A stretch of DNA of 64,000 nt from Wenyingzhuangia heitensis (lineage in GTDB: Bacteria; Bacteroidota; Bacteroidia; Flavobacteriales; Flavobacteriaceae), in assembly GCF_011762155.1 (NCBI RefSeq), contig NZ_JAASQL010000001.1, forward strand, positions 372,001 through 436,000, written 5' to 3'. Under the pieces are notes generated by a model that was not told the origin of the DNA, searched no databases, and saw only the letters and a program-made list of their open reading frames with translations. The position numbers were made by a program, and so were the translations under genes. Shown here piece after piece: positions 7,971 through 16,517 of this stretch. Each line of letters opens with the position of its first letter. The first letter of the stretch is position 1.

Positions 7971-10399
7971 TGTTTAGAATTTTAGTAGCCTTTTTGTTAA
8001 TTTCTATTAGCTCATTTTCGCAAAAAATTAGAGTAATAGATTCTTATACTCAAGAAAGAATAGAGGGGGTAGAAGTGTTTGATGTAGACAATCAAAAAAC
8101 TAAAATATCTAATGCCAGTGGAGAGGTACAAGTTTCTTTAAAAAACGCAACATCAACATTTATTTTTAAACATAAAGATTATTGTGAGCTAACGGTATTG
8201 GGACAAGATATTGATAAAGAAATTTTGTTAAAACCTAGGTATGAAGGTTTGCAAAGTGTTGTGCTTTCGGTAGCTAGAGTTGCCGAAAAAAAACAAAGAA
8301 TTCCCGAGAAAATAGAAATTATAACCAAAAAAGAAATAGAGAATTTATCACCACAAACATCTGCAGATATGTTGGCAAATACACCCGGGGTTAGGGTGCA
8401 AAAATCTCAGTTTGGTGGGGGATCTCCGGTAATTAGAGGTATGGAATCTAACAGAGTACTTTTGGTGGTAGATGGTGTTAGAATGAACAATGCTATTTAT
8501 AGAAATGGTCACTTACAAAATTCAATAACAGTAAGTCCGTTTGCTATAGAAAGAGCTGAGGTTGTTTTTGGACCTACCTCTGTAGCGTATGGTTCTGATG
8601 CTTTGGGAGGTGTGATTCATTATTACACAAAAAGCTTAAATTATAGCACTAAATTGTACAATAAAAATGAAGTTTTTTACAGACACAGTACTGTAAATAA
8701 TGAACAAACGGTTGCTTTTTCATCTTCATCTTCTCATAAAAAATGGGCTTCTTTTTCCAATATTTCTTATAGTAGTTTTGACGATTTAAAAATGGGAAAA
8801 AACAGAACTCATGGGTATGATGATTGGGGAAAAGTTTATAAATATTCGCAAAACACAGATAATAAATATTATCCAACAAGTTCTGAAAACAAGAATCCAA
8901 ACATTCAGAAAAACACAGGATATCATCAGTTAGATATTTTACAAAAATTTAAATTACCTATTAACGATGCTATTGATGTTGTTTTAAATGGTCAGTTTAG
9001 CAAATCTAGTGACATTCCAAATTTTGGAAAATTAAATGATGAAAAAGGAGGGGATTTAAAGTTTGCTGAATGGTATTATGGACCACAGCAACGTGTTTTA
9101 GTTTCAGCTCAAACGAAATTTAAAGATTATAAATCTTTGCTGCAAAATGGAAGTATTACACTGGCTTATCAAAATATTTTAGAGTCTAGAATTAACAGAC
9201 AAATGAATTCTTTAGACAGAACATCTAGGTTTGAAGCAGTAGATGTTTATTCTTTAAATAGTGATTTTTACAAACTATTAACAAAAGACGGAAATAGAAA
9301 ATTGTTTTATGGAATAGAGTTGGTTCACAATGATGTAAATTCAACAGCAAAAGGAGAAACACTAGCGGTTAATGGCAATAAAATTCTAGGGGTTCAATCA
9401 AATTTTAATGCGGATACTCGTTATCCTGATGGAGGAAGTACCTATAGTAGTGCAGCAATATATACATCTTATAGACAATTATTAGACAAAAAAAACACGT
9501 TAAACCTAGGGGTTAGATTAACCAATACGTTGTTAAAAGCAAATTGGAATAACAATGTAGCTATAGCCATTCCAGATAATGCTATTAAATTACAAAACAC
9601 AGCTTTAACGGGTTCTATAGGCTACATTCACAGACCTAAAAATAACGATAAAATAAGTGTTGTTTTATCCAAAGGGTTTAGAGCACCTAATGTTGACGAT
9701 GTTGGTAAAATAAGATCAAAATCAGGAAAACTAACAGTTCCCAATACAAAATTAAAACCAGAACACTTGTATAGTTTAGAGGCTGGTTACGATAAATGTT
9801 TGTTTGACAAACGATTAAAATTAAATATCAACACTTATTATACCTTATTAGATAATTATATAGCAAGAGCTACATCATCAGAATTTGGAACCACAATTAA
9901 TTACGATGGAGACGTGTTTGAAAACGAAGCGATTTTAGCAAATACCAATCAAGGACAAGCCTATATTTATGGAGGAACCTTTGGAATGCAAGCTGAAATT
10001 GCAAACCATCTAAAGTGTCATATGAGTATTACTTATACCCAAGGAAAATCTTATGATACGCATCAGCCATTATCATCTATTCCTCCAATGTTTAGCAATG
10101 CATCGTTAGGTTGGTACAAATCAAAATATGATGTTATTCTTAATTACAGAATGTCTTTAGCTAAAAAATTAAGTGATTATAATATAATTGAGGGAATAGA
10201 TAATTTAGATGAAACACCTAATGAAGAAGGAACTCCAGCCTGGCAAATAGTAGGTTTAAGTTCTAATTATAGAATTACAAATTATTTAAAACTTCAACTT
10301 CAATTACAAAACATTTTTGATATTCATTACAAAGAATTTGGTTCTTCTATTAGCGCTCCCGGAAGAAATTTGGTAGCTGCAGTAGCATATTCTTTTTAA
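7970..10399 (+). CDS. TonB-dependent outer membrane receptor
   Basis: 809 residues. I chose the ATG at 7970 because it overlaps the recO stop and opens a proper signal peptide (MFRILVAFLLISISSFSQ); the frame upstream of it lies within recO. A carboxypeptidase-regulatory-like domain (about residues 20-90) precedes the plug (SADMLANTPGVRV, SPVIRGMESNRVLLVVDGVRMNNA, GSDALGGVIHY) and a 22-strand-type barrel ending in VAAVAYSF. The plug style is that of heme, siderophore or vitamin receptors rather than SusC, and there is no SusD partner. The substrate is unknown. Position in an operon with recO is probably incidental. Confidence 0.88.
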   Translation: MFRILVAFLLISISSFSQKIRVIDSYTQERIEGVEVFDVDNQKTKISNASGEVQVSLKNATSTFIFKHKDYCELTVLGQDIDKEILLKPRYEGLQSVVLSVARVAEKKQRIPEKIEIITKKEIENLSPQTSADMLANTPGVRVQKSQFGGGSPVIRGMESNRVLLVVDGVRMNNAIYRNGHLQNSITVSPFAIERAEVVFGPTSVAYGSDALGGVIHYYTKSLNYSTKLYNKNEVFYRHSTVNNEQTVAFSSSSSHKKWASFSNISYSSFDDLKMGKNRTHGYDDWGKVYKYSQNTDNKYYPTSSENKNPNIQKNTGYHQLDILQKFKLPINDAIDVVLNGQFSKSSDIPNFGKLNDEKGGDLKFAEWYYGPQQRVLVSAQTKFKDYKSLLQNGSITLAYQNILESRINRQMNSLDRTSRFEAVDVYSLNSDFYKLLTKDGNRKLFYGIELVHNDVNSTAKGETLAVNGNKILGVQSNFNADTRYPDGGSTYSSAAIYTSYRQLLDKKNTLNLGVRLTNTLLKANWNNNVAIAIPDNAIKLQNTALTGSIGYIHRPKNNDKISVVLSKGFRAPNVDDVGKIRSKSGKLTVPNTKLKPEHLYSLEAGYDKCLFDKRLKLNINTYYTLLDNYIARATSSEFGTTINYDGDVFENEAILANTNQGQAYIYGGTFGMQAEIANHLKCHMSITYTQGKSYDTHQPLSSIPPMFSNASLGWYKSKYDVILNYRMSLAKKLSDYNIIEGIDNLDETPNEEGTPAWQIVGLSSNYRITNYLKLQLQLQNIFDIHYKEFGSSISAPGRNLVAAVAYSF

Positions 10400-10406
10400 A
10401 AGAAGG

Positions 10407-10434
10407 TTTGTAGCCTATTGTTTGCTTATTTTTG
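10407..10434 (+). promoter_or_regulatory. rnpA promoter
   Basis: TTTG at 10407-10410 and a perfect -7 TATTTTTG at 10427-10434. Only 6 nt separate the box from the rnpA ATG, so the transcript would be leaderless or nearly so. The spacing of 16 nt is one below the usual range. Confidence 0.6.
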
Positions 10435-10440
10435 CAGCGT

Positions 10441-10824
10441 ATGAAATTCACGTTAGGTAAAAATCAAAAATTAAAGAGTAGAAAAGCAATAGCACAATTG
10501 TTTATAGAAGGACAATCTGTAAAGGAATTTCCTATAAAAATGATTTATTTACCTGTTCCCAAAGATCAAGAACAAATTACAAAAGTTGCATTTTCTGTAC
10601 CTAAAAGAAATTTTAAACTTGCTGTACACAGAAATAAAATCAAAAGATTGCTAAGAGAAGCTTATAGATTACATCAACATGAGTTTTTTGAGAATCAAGA
10701 TGCAGTTTATAATATCATGTTTATTTACATGCAACCTAAAATGCCAAACTATCTACAGGTGGAGTCTAAGTTAAAAAAACTGTTCTTAAAGTTTAAATCT
10801 TTAACACCTTCTTCTAATTCTTAA
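10441..10824 (+). CDS. rnpA: ribonuclease P protein component
   Basis: 127 residues; the protein subunit that helps the RNase P RNA bind and cleave pre-tRNA 5' leaders. The RNR signature is present (VPKRNFKLAVHRNKIKRLLREAYR) after a basic N-terminal strand region (FTLGKNQKLKSRKAIAQLFIEG). The ATG at 10441 is chosen because an in-frame TTG at 10432 lies inside the promoter box. Unlike the classic order it is not next to rpmH. At its stop codon a small AT-only inverted repeat (TTCTAATT/AATTAGAA) may act as a weak 3' hairpin. Confidence 0.95.
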   Translation: MKFTLGKNQKLKSRKAIAQLFIEGQSVKEFPIKMIYLPVPKDQEQITKVAFSVPKRNFKLAVHRNKIKRLLREAYRLHQHEFFENQDAVYNIMFIYMQPKMPNYLQVESKLKKLFLKFKSLTPSSNS

Positions 10825-10851
10825 TTAGAATTGTTACCTTCCATAGCGCAT

Positions 10852-12498
10852 ATGGACAGACAAGAAAAATTACACGCACAAAAATCTAAAAGAGCTATAG
10901 AAACAATGTACATTACCATGTTGCATTTGTTTAATAGAGGCCACTACAAGCCAATGGGCTTATCTGGTCAATCGTTAAGAAACGCACTTTTAGAATTACA
11001 ACCAGAAATATATGGTTCTATAGCCGACCCTAAAAAGTTTGAACTACAAGGATTGCTATATGTTTTAGATAGGTTACCTAAAGGCATAGAAACCTGTCGT
11101 TTTATAAATCTTACAGCTACAGAAGGACTAGACGAGGCTCATTTTCATAAAATAGTTCCGCCTAAAAGAAGACGTAATTGTTATAGAATTGATAAGGAAC
11201 AAATGAATATTGAAATTACCCGAGGTCGTTCCGATATTTATGATGTGCTTACCCATTTAACATTTATGTATTTAGAGTCTCATAAACTATTAAATAGAAT
11301 GTTTGTTGGGTACAAATCAGAAGTGTCCCACGAATGGGAAAAATTAGAAGCTTTAGTACTGTCCGAAGAAGAAATTTCTCAAGAAGACAGAGGAGTGTTA
11401 TTTGTGTATTTATCTAATTTATTAGGTAGAGGTTTTGATGAGGTTAAAACAATATATTACGAACTTTCTACAGAAAAAAATCAAGATAGGTTTTTTGATA
11501 TTATTTATTGGTTGGGGAATTTAGCAGCTAAAGAAAGGATTGATAATGAATATAGATTGATTCGTTTTAGCGATGCTTTAATAGATCAAGTAGGAAAACA
11601 TGTGTACGGAACTATTTGGGCAAAAAACATAAAAAATGTGCTGTACAACAAAGGGATGCTCAACAGACCTATACACATTATAAGTTCTAATATGCACTCG
11701 GTTTTAAATGTTTTATATGCAAAAGAAGCTTTAAAATACAAAGGAAATAATAATTTTGAATTGTATAAAAAGCTAAGTAATGTAACAGCTACAAAAGAAA
11801 GAAAACAAGTTATAGAATATGCTTTAAAAAATGGTCTTACAGAGGTAGATGATAGCTCTGGAGCTAATATAGATGTTCAAATTATAGACGTTAGTTATTT
11901 TTCTAAACATGAAAAAGCTCCTGTAGTAGTTGTAATGGATTATGCTTTTGGAGAACAAGCATACGAAACTATGGATGAATTGTTAAAACCTTACAATCAC
12001 AAAGAAGAAGAGGTCATAAAGCTAGATGTACAATCTATTTCTATCATGGGAAAAGCAGGGATTCTGTACGGAGATAAAGGAGATATTATGATTCCAACAG
12101 CTCATATTTCTGAGGGAACAGCAGATAATTATTTTTTTATCAATGAATTAGATGAAAATCAATTCAAAAAATTAAATTTGAAAACTTTTACAGGGAATAT
12201 GATTACAGTGTTAGGAACTTCATTACAAAATAAGTTCATCCTTAATTATTTTAAAAGTACTACTTGGGAATCTATAGGGTTAGAAATGGAAGGTGCACAT
12301 TACCAAAAAGCTATTCAAATAGCTTCAAAAATAAGAAATCATATTTCCAAAAATGTAAAAGTAAGATATGCCTATTACGCATCCGACAATCCATTGCATT
12401 CCGGAAGTACATTAGCATCTGGAGGTTTGGGTATGAAAGGAGTTGTTCCAACATACGCTATTACCGAGGCCATTATTGAACAAATATTTAATAGTTAA
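10852..12498 (+). CDS. DUF6909 family protein with nucleoside phosphorylase-like C-terminus
   Basis: 548 residues, a conserved Bacteroidota family without assigned function. The N-terminal half is helical and strongly conserved in character (MYITMLHLFNRGHYKPMG, EIYGSIADP, PPKRRRNCYRIDKEQMNIEITRGRSDIYDVLTHLTF, cited in parts). The C-terminal ~200 residues carry elements like purine nucleoside phosphorylases: a VVVVMDYAFGEQAYE strand, MGKAGILYGDKGDIMIP, and GLEMEGAHY, which resembles the MEGA ribose-binding motif. I chose ATG 10852 over an in-frame TTG at 10831. A role as a nucleosidase or AMP nucleosidase-like enzyme is an inference from these motifs only. Confidence 0.8.
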   Translation: MDRQEKLHAQKSKRAIETMYITMLHLFNRGHYKPMGLSGQSLRNALLELQPEIYGSIADPKKFELQGLLYVLDRLPKGIETCRFINLTATEGLDEAHFHKIVPPKRRRNCYRIDKEQMNIEITRGRSDIYDVLTHLTFMYLESHKLLNRMFVGYKSEVSHEWEKLEALVLSEEEISQEDRGVLFVYLSNLLGRGFDEVKTIYYELSTEKNQDRFFDIIYWLGNLAAKERIDNEYRLIRFSDALIDQVGKHVYGTIWAKNIKNVLYNKGMLNRPIHIISSNMHSVLNVLYAKEALKYKGNNNFELYKKLSNVTATKERKQVIEYALKNGLTEVDDSSGANIDVQIIDVSYFSKHEKAPVVVVMDYAFGEQAYETMDELLKPYNHKEEEVIKLDVQSISIMGKAGILYGDKGDIMIPTAHISEGTADNYFFINELDENQFKKLNLKTFTGNMITVLGTSLQNKFILNYFKSTTWESIGLEMEGAHYQKAIQIASKIRNHISKNVKVRYAYYASDNPLHSGSTLASGGLGMKGVVPTYAITEAIIEQIFNS

Positions 12499-12505
12499 CA
12501 AATTC

Positions 12506-13081
12506 ATGTTTAAACGAATATTCGATATTCTGTTTTCTTTTATTATTCTAATCACCGTGTTAAGTTGGTTGGTTCCAATTGTTGCTGTTTTAATTTTTGC
12601 AACAACAGGTGAAAAACCTTTCTTTTTTCAGAAAAGAGTAGGGCGAAAAGGAAAATTGTTTAATATATATAAGTTTAGAACTATGAAAGGTTTTCCTCCT
12701 GTAAACGATCCATTGTTGTCCGATGAAGAAACTCACAGAATTACCAAACTAGGAAAAATACTTCGTAAATATAGAATTGATGAATTTCCTCAGTTTTTAA
12801 ATGTTTTAAAAGGAGACATGAGTGTTGTGGGACCAAGACCCGAAAGACAAGAGTTTTTAGATAATATTCTTAAAGAAATACCAACGTATTCTTGCTTACA
12901 AAGATTAAGACCAGGGATTACTTCGTTAGGGCAAATTCGTTTTGGATATGCAGATACATTTGCTCAAATGAAAATTAGAGCTCGGTACGATTTAGTTTAT
13001 TTAGATAACTTATCTTTGTGGACTGATATTAAAATAATATTACTAACCGTATTGGTAGTAATAAAAGGAAAAGGTAAATAA
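12506..13081 (+). CDS. polyprenyl-phosphate sugar-1-phosphate transferase
   Basis: 191 residues, one N-terminal hydrophobic hairpin (MFKRIFDILFSFIILI...) and the compact bacterial sugar transferase domain. Signatures are PFFFQKRVGRKGKLFNIYKFRTM, LRKYRIDEFPQFLNVLKGDMSVVGPRPE and RLRPGITSLGQIRF, all expected of the PglC/WcaJ catalytic core. It starts an undecaprenyl-linked glycan by transferring a sugar phosphate from a UDP-sugar at the inner membrane. The size is that of minimal PglC-type enzymes. ATG 12506 lies 7 nt after the preceding stop and opens the membrane segment directly. It stands alone here, 3 nt before purD, without glycosyltransferases nearby. Confidence 0.92.
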   Translation: MFKRIFDILFSFIILITVLSWLVPIVAVLIFATTGEKPFFFQKRVGRKGKLFNIYKFRTMKGFPPVNDPLLSDEETHRITKLGKILRKYRIDEFPQFLNVLKGDMSVVGPRPERQEFLDNILKEIPTYSCLQRLRPGITSLGQIRFGYADTFAQMKIRARYDLVYLDNLSLWTDIKIILLTVLVVIKGKGK

Positions 13082-13084
13082 AAG

Positions 13085-14359
13085 ATGAATATTCTTATTT
13101 TAGGTTCTGGAGGTAGAGAACACGCATTTGCAAAAAAATTAGCAGAAAGTAAAAAATTATCAAAATTGTTTATAGCACCTGGAAATGCAGGTACTGCTAG
13201 TATTGCTACCAATGTTGCTATAGATCCTACAGATTTTGCTGCCGTAAAAAAAACGGTTTTAGAAAACAATATTGAAATGGTAGTGGTGGGACCTGAAGCT
13301 CCTTTAGTTGCAGGTGTTCACGATTTCTTTTTGGCAGACAATGACTTAAAAGGTATTCCTGTTATTGGACCTAAAAAAGATGGTGCTGAGTTAGAAGGTT
13401 CTAAAGAATTTTCTAAAAAGTTTATGTTTAAGCATGGAGTTCCTACAGCAAAATACCAAGCTTTTACCAAAGAAACAGTAACAGAAGGACAAGCATTTTT
13501 AGAAACTTTAAAACCACCGTTTGTGTTAAAAGCAGATGGATTGGCTGCTGGAAAAGGAGTTTTAATTATAGACAACCTACAAGAAGCTAAAGATGAATTA
13601 GCAGATATGTTAACCAATGAAAAATTTGGTGCAGCATCTTCTAAAGTAGTCATAGAAGAGTATTTAGACGGAATTGAATTGTCTGTTTTTGTATTAACAG
13701 ACGGAAAAGATTATAAAGTTTTACCATCTGCTAAAGATTACAAAAGAATTGGAGAAGGAGATACAGGATTAAATACAGGAGGTATGGGAGCTATTTCTCC
13801 AGTCCCTTTTGCAGATGATGCTTTTTTAGCCAAAGTAGAAGAAAAAGTAGTAAAACCAACCGTTGATGGTTTGCAAAAAGATGGAATAGATTACAGAGGT
13901 TTCATTTTTATTGGATTAATGAATATCGATGGAGAGCCGTTTGTAATTGAGTACAACGTGCGTATGGGAGATCCAGAAACAGAAGCGGTGTTGCCACGTA
14001 TTACTTCGGACTTGTTAGATTTATTTGAAGGAGTTGGTAATCAAACATTAGCTTCTAAATCTTATGAGGTAGATCCTAGAACGGCTACTACAGTAGTTGT
14101 AGTTGCTGGTGGATATCCTGAAGCGTATGACAAAGGATATGTGATCACAGGAACAGAAAACGAACAAGATTCTATTGTTTACCATGCAGGTACAACATTA
14201 AAAGACGGAAATATAGTAACTAACGGAGGTCGTGTATTGGCGGTTACTTCTTTTGGTGATGATATTCCTTCTGCATTGGCAAAATCATACAAAACAATTG
14301 ATAAAATTAAGTTTGATAAAATGAATTATAGAAAAGACATTGGGTTTGACTTAATGTAA
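13085..14359 (+). CDS. purD: phosphoribosylamine--glycine ligase
   Basis: 424 residues, the normal GARS length. It catalyses the second step of de novo purine synthesis, joining phosphoribosylamine and glycine with ATP. The N-domain opens with the signature LILGSGGREHAFA, followed by VVGPEAPLVAG. The ATP-grasp domain has FVLKADGLAAGKGV, VVIEEYLDG, TGGMGAISP and the metal-binding stretch VIEYNVRMGDPETE. The C-terminal domain ends with YRKDIGFDLM. It follows the sugar transferase by 3 nt and ends at a strong bidirectional terminator. Confidence 0.97.
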   Translation: MNILILGSGGREHAFAKKLAESKKLSKLFIAPGNAGTASIATNVAIDPTDFAAVKKTVLENNIEMVVVGPEAPLVAGVHDFFLADNDLKGIPVIGPKKDGAELEGSKEFSKKFMFKHGVPTAKYQAFTKETVTEGQAFLETLKPPFVLKADGLAAGKGVLIIDNLQEAKDELADMLTNEKFGAASSKVVIEEYLDGIELSVFVLTDGKDYKVLPSAKDYKRIGEGDTGLNTGGMGAISPVPFADDAFLAKVEEKVVKPTVDGLQKDGIDYRGFIFIGLMNIDGEPFVIEYNVRMGDPETEAVLPRITSDLLDLFEGVGNQTLASKSYEVDPRTATTVVVVAGGYPEAYDKGYVITGTENEQDSIVYHAGTTLKDGNIVTNGGRVLAVTSFGDDIPSALAKSYKTIDKIKFDKMNYRKDIGFDLM

Positions 14360-14376
14360 ACGTTTCTAAACATCAT

Positions 14377-14415
14377 AAAAAACGCTTTGATTTATATATA
14401 ATCAAAGCGTTTTTT
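14377..14415. terminator. bidirectional terminator between purD and ssb
   Basis: A perfect 15-bp inverted repeat (14377-14391 and 14401-14415, core ACGCTTTGAT) with a 9-nt loop. It carries an A-run on one side and a T-run on the other, so it can stop both convergent transcripts. Confidence 0.9.
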
Positions 14416-14429
14416 GTTTATAGTAGTTC

Positions 14430-14765
14430 CTACTTACTCCCTAACATCATCAATTCACTAACCATAATTTTGGTAGTATAGCGTTTGTTTCCATCTTTGT
14501 CTTCCCATTCATCAGTAGATATTTTTCCCTCAATAGCAATCTGACTTCCTTTGTCTAAATATTGATTGGCAATTTCTGCAGTTTTGTTCCAACAAACCAA
14601 ATTATGCCATTGTGTATCCTCTTTACGCTCTCCGTCTTTGGTGTAAAATGTTTCTTTAGTGGCCAAAGAAAAATTCGCTACTTTTTGATCTTTACCAAAT
14701 GTTTTCATAGTAGGTGCTGCACCTAAATGTCCAATTAACTGTACTTTGTTTCTTAAATTACTCAT
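14430..14765 (-). CDS. ssb: single-stranded DNA-binding protein, short form without acidic tail
   Basis: 111 residues, essentially only the OB fold: MSNLRNKVQLIGHLG, VANFSLATKETF, TQWHNLVCWNKTAEIA, GSQIAIEGKISTDEW and TTKIMVSELMMLG. The ATG ending at 14765 is chosen because SSB begins there; the frame continues upstream to 14804 without family similarity. The protein stops at MLGSK, so the disordered linker and the acidic DDDxPF-type tip that recruits repair and replication partners are absent. That makes it a probable accessory SSB paralog beside a full-length one elsewhere. It is divergent from the zinc-ribbon gene. Confidence 0.92.
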   Translation of the reverse strand: MSNLRNKVQLIGHLGAAPTMKTFGKDQKVANFSLATKETFYTKDGERKEDTQWHNLVCWNKTAEIANQYLDKGSQIAIEGKISTDEWEDKDGNKRYTTKIMVSELMMLGSK

Positions 14766-14863
14766 AACGTTTTTTTTAAAAGATTTATAATTGTTGGTAT
14801 TCAACAGTGCAAAGATGAGAAGTGATCAAAGTTTTAATCGGTTGCTAAGTAGTTGTTTTCGGA

Positions 14864-14887
14864 TGTAAACGGTTGTAGTCGTTTACA
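14864..14887. promoter_or_regulatory. dyad overlapping the -33 element of the zinc-ribbon gene
   Basis: TGTAAAC at 14864-14870 and GTTTACA at 14881-14887 form a perfect 7-bp inverted repeat with a 10-bp spacer containing the presumed -33 TTG. The centre-to-centre distance is 17 bp, compatible with a dimeric repressor. No regulator can be named. Confidence 0.35.
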
Positions 14888-14905
14888 ATCGGTTTTGTAT
14901 ATTTG
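14873..14905 (+). promoter_or_regulatory. promoter of the zinc-ribbon protein gene
   Basis: TTG at 14873-14875 and a perfect -7 TATATTTG at 14898-14905, spacing 22 nt. The ATG lies 17 nt downstream. Confidence 0.6.
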
Positions 14906-14922
14906 ATATATAATTAAAAATT

Positions 14923-15270
14923 ATGGAAGTAAAAGAGTGTTTAGAGTGTGGAGAAAAAGTGATAGGAAGATCAGACAAAAAGTTTTGCAACGATCATTGT
15001 AGAAATGCGTTTAACAATAAGTTAGAGGTAGGGAACAAAAGCTTGGTTAGGAATATTAACAATGCACTTAAAAAGAATTATAAAATACTGTGTGAGTTAA
15101 ATACAACCGGAAAAACAAAAGTGTCTAAAACTGTTTTAGATGAAAAAGGATTTTACTTTAACCTTTTTACATCAATTTATACGACCAAAACAGGCAATCA
15201 ATATTTTTATTGTTACGATGAAGGCTACCTAGTGTTGGAAAAAGAACAGGTTTTGTTGGTTAAAAAATAG
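14923..15270 (+). CDS. small zinc-ribbon protein, conserved in Bacteroidota
   Basis: 115 residues. The N-terminus carries two cysteine pairs (C-L-E-C at residues 6-9, then CNDHC at about 22-26) typical of a zinc ribbon or treble clef. The next segment is basic (NKSLVRNINNALKKNYKIL). The C-terminal half is predicted strands (GFYFNLFTSIYTTKTGNQYFYCYDEGYLVLE, in parts). I recognise it as a widespread uncharacterised small protein of this phylum. DNA or RNA binding is plausible from the zinc motif but unproven. It is transcribed alone and abuts the convergent exporter genes with no clear terminator. Confidence 0.8.
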   Translation: MEVKECLECGEKVIGRSDKKFCNDHCRNAFNNKLEVGNKSLVRNINNALKKNYKILCELNTTGKTKVSKTVLDEKGFYFNLFTSIYTTKTGNQYFYCYDEGYLVLEKEQVLLVKK

Positions 15271-15274
15271 AGGA

Positions 15275-15751
15275 TTACTTTAGTTTCATTGTTTTTATAG
15301 ATTCTTTTCTACTAATAAGCATAGGGAAAGAAACTCCAGCCGTAAGAGCTAACAAGATAAAGGCTGCTATTATTCCATTACTAATCGTTTCGTTTAAAGC
15401 AATATCATAGGCTGTTTGACTAGTGTTTTCGGTAAGTTTTATAAACCCCAACATAGCTTTATAGGCAAAAGCACCAGGAATCATAGGGATTACAGCAGGT
15501 ATAGAAAAAACCAACGGTGGTGTATGCTTATTGTGCGCAGCAGGAATGCTTAACAATCCAATAAGTAAAGCCCCAAAAAAAGTAGCAATTACAATATGAA
15601 TGTTATAATTGATTAAAATTAGTTTACAAGAACCTCCTAAAGAACTAAGTAATGCAATTACAACTAAAGTTCTTTTAGGAACATTAAATAAAACAGCAAA
15701 TCCAAGAGATGCTACGGCTAGCCATATGGCCATTTCTAGTTGATGTATCAT
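15275..15751 (-). CDS. ThrE-type exporter, small subunit (YjjB-like, DUF3815)
   Basis: 158 residues with four or five membrane helices. The signature near the middle, PAVIPMIPGAFAYKAMLGF, is the ThrE_2 pattern with conserved P and G residues. It is the second half of a split threonine/serine exporter; in E. coli the YjjP/YjjB pair exports succinate. It follows its partner gene by 1 nt. The transported compound is not decided by the sequence: amino acids or dicarboxylates are both possible. Confidence 0.88.
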   Translation of the reverse strand: MIHQLEMAIWLAVASLGFAVLFNVPKRTLVVIALLSSLGGSCKLILINYNIHIVIATFFGALLIGLLSIPAAHNKHTPPLVFSIPAVIPMIPGAFAYKAMLGFIKLTENTSQTAYDIALNETISNGIIAAFILLALTAGVSFPMLISRKESIKTMKLK

Positions 15752-15752
15752 C

Positions 15753-16517
15753 TTAAAAATTATAAATATATAGTGTTCCTAACATTCCTAAGGCTATAGA
15801 AAATGCAATTAACATTGCATTGATACCTCTTACCAACCCATTGGTTACGTTGCCATCAATTAAGTCTGTAAAAGAGTTGATTAACGGAATTCCTGGAATT
15901 AAAAATAACACACAAGTAGCAAAGGCTAAATTAGGATGTACACCAAATTGTAAATAAACAGCAAGTCCAGAAATAAAACAAGCTGTAAACGATACGATAG
16001 TGGTACACAAATAAAAATTGAATTGATTTTTTAATAAAAGGTGTCTCACATAAAAAGCAACACAGGTTGCCGTAAAAGCAATCGCCATATCTACATAGGC
16101 ACCACCAAACAGTCTGCAAAAAGCAGCATCAGCCATACTTACCATAAATAGTGTTAGTAAAAAAGGATATCTTGTAGCTGTTTGCAAACGCTTAATTTCT
16201 TGATTTACCTGATCTGTATTCCAGTTCTCTTCTACAACTCTCCAGCTCATTCTACTAATACCAGATACCAATTTAAAGTTGGCACCATGTGGGGCAGTTT
16301 TTTTAAATCGATTAAAAACTTTCTCTGTTTTTTTATTTTTTAAAAGAAGTAATACGGTTTTATGAGTGACTAATATTTCGGTTTCGTAACCTAAGGTTTC
16401 TGCAATTCTTTCTATAGTTACTTTTATTCTATTGGTGCTGGCACCAGATCCCATTAAAAGCGAACCTACTTCTAGTAGACAGTCAGATACAATATTGTTT
16501 TGTTTTGATGGTTTCAT
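15753..16517 (-). CDS. ThrE-type exporter, large subunit (YjjP-like, DUF1212)
   Basis: 254 residues. The cytoplasmic N-domain has the family signature GSLLMGSGASTNRIKVTIERIAETLG and VTHKTVLLLL, followed by five membrane helices, with FLIPGIPLINSFTDLIDGN as the conserved helical hairpin. Together with the next gene it rebuilds the full-length ThrE architecture. Its start directly abuts the stop of the serine hydrolase (16517/16518), so the three minus-strand genes form one operon. Confidence 0.9.
   Translation of the reverse strand: MKPSKQNNIVSDCLLEVGSLLMGSGASTNRIKVTIERIAETLGYETEILVTHKTVLLLLKNKKTEKVFNRFKKTAPHGANFKLVSGISRMSWRVVEENWNTDQVNQEIKRLQTATRYPFLLTLFMVSMADAAFCRLFGGAYVDMAIAFTATCVAFYVRHLLLKNQFNFYLCTTIVSFTACFISGLAVYLQFGVHPNLAFATCVLFLIPGIPLINSFTDLIDGNVTNGLVRGINAMLIAFSIALGMLGTLYIYNF

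Noticed and set aside
10831-10851. TTG start for the DUF6909 protein, seven codons upstream
   Set aside because: The ATG at 10852 fits the family start. The upstream codons overlap the 3' repeat of rnpA and add no conserved sequence.
12264-12479. A 71-residue open frame inside the DUF6909 gene
   Set aside because: It is an out-of-frame shadow of a well-conserved coding region.
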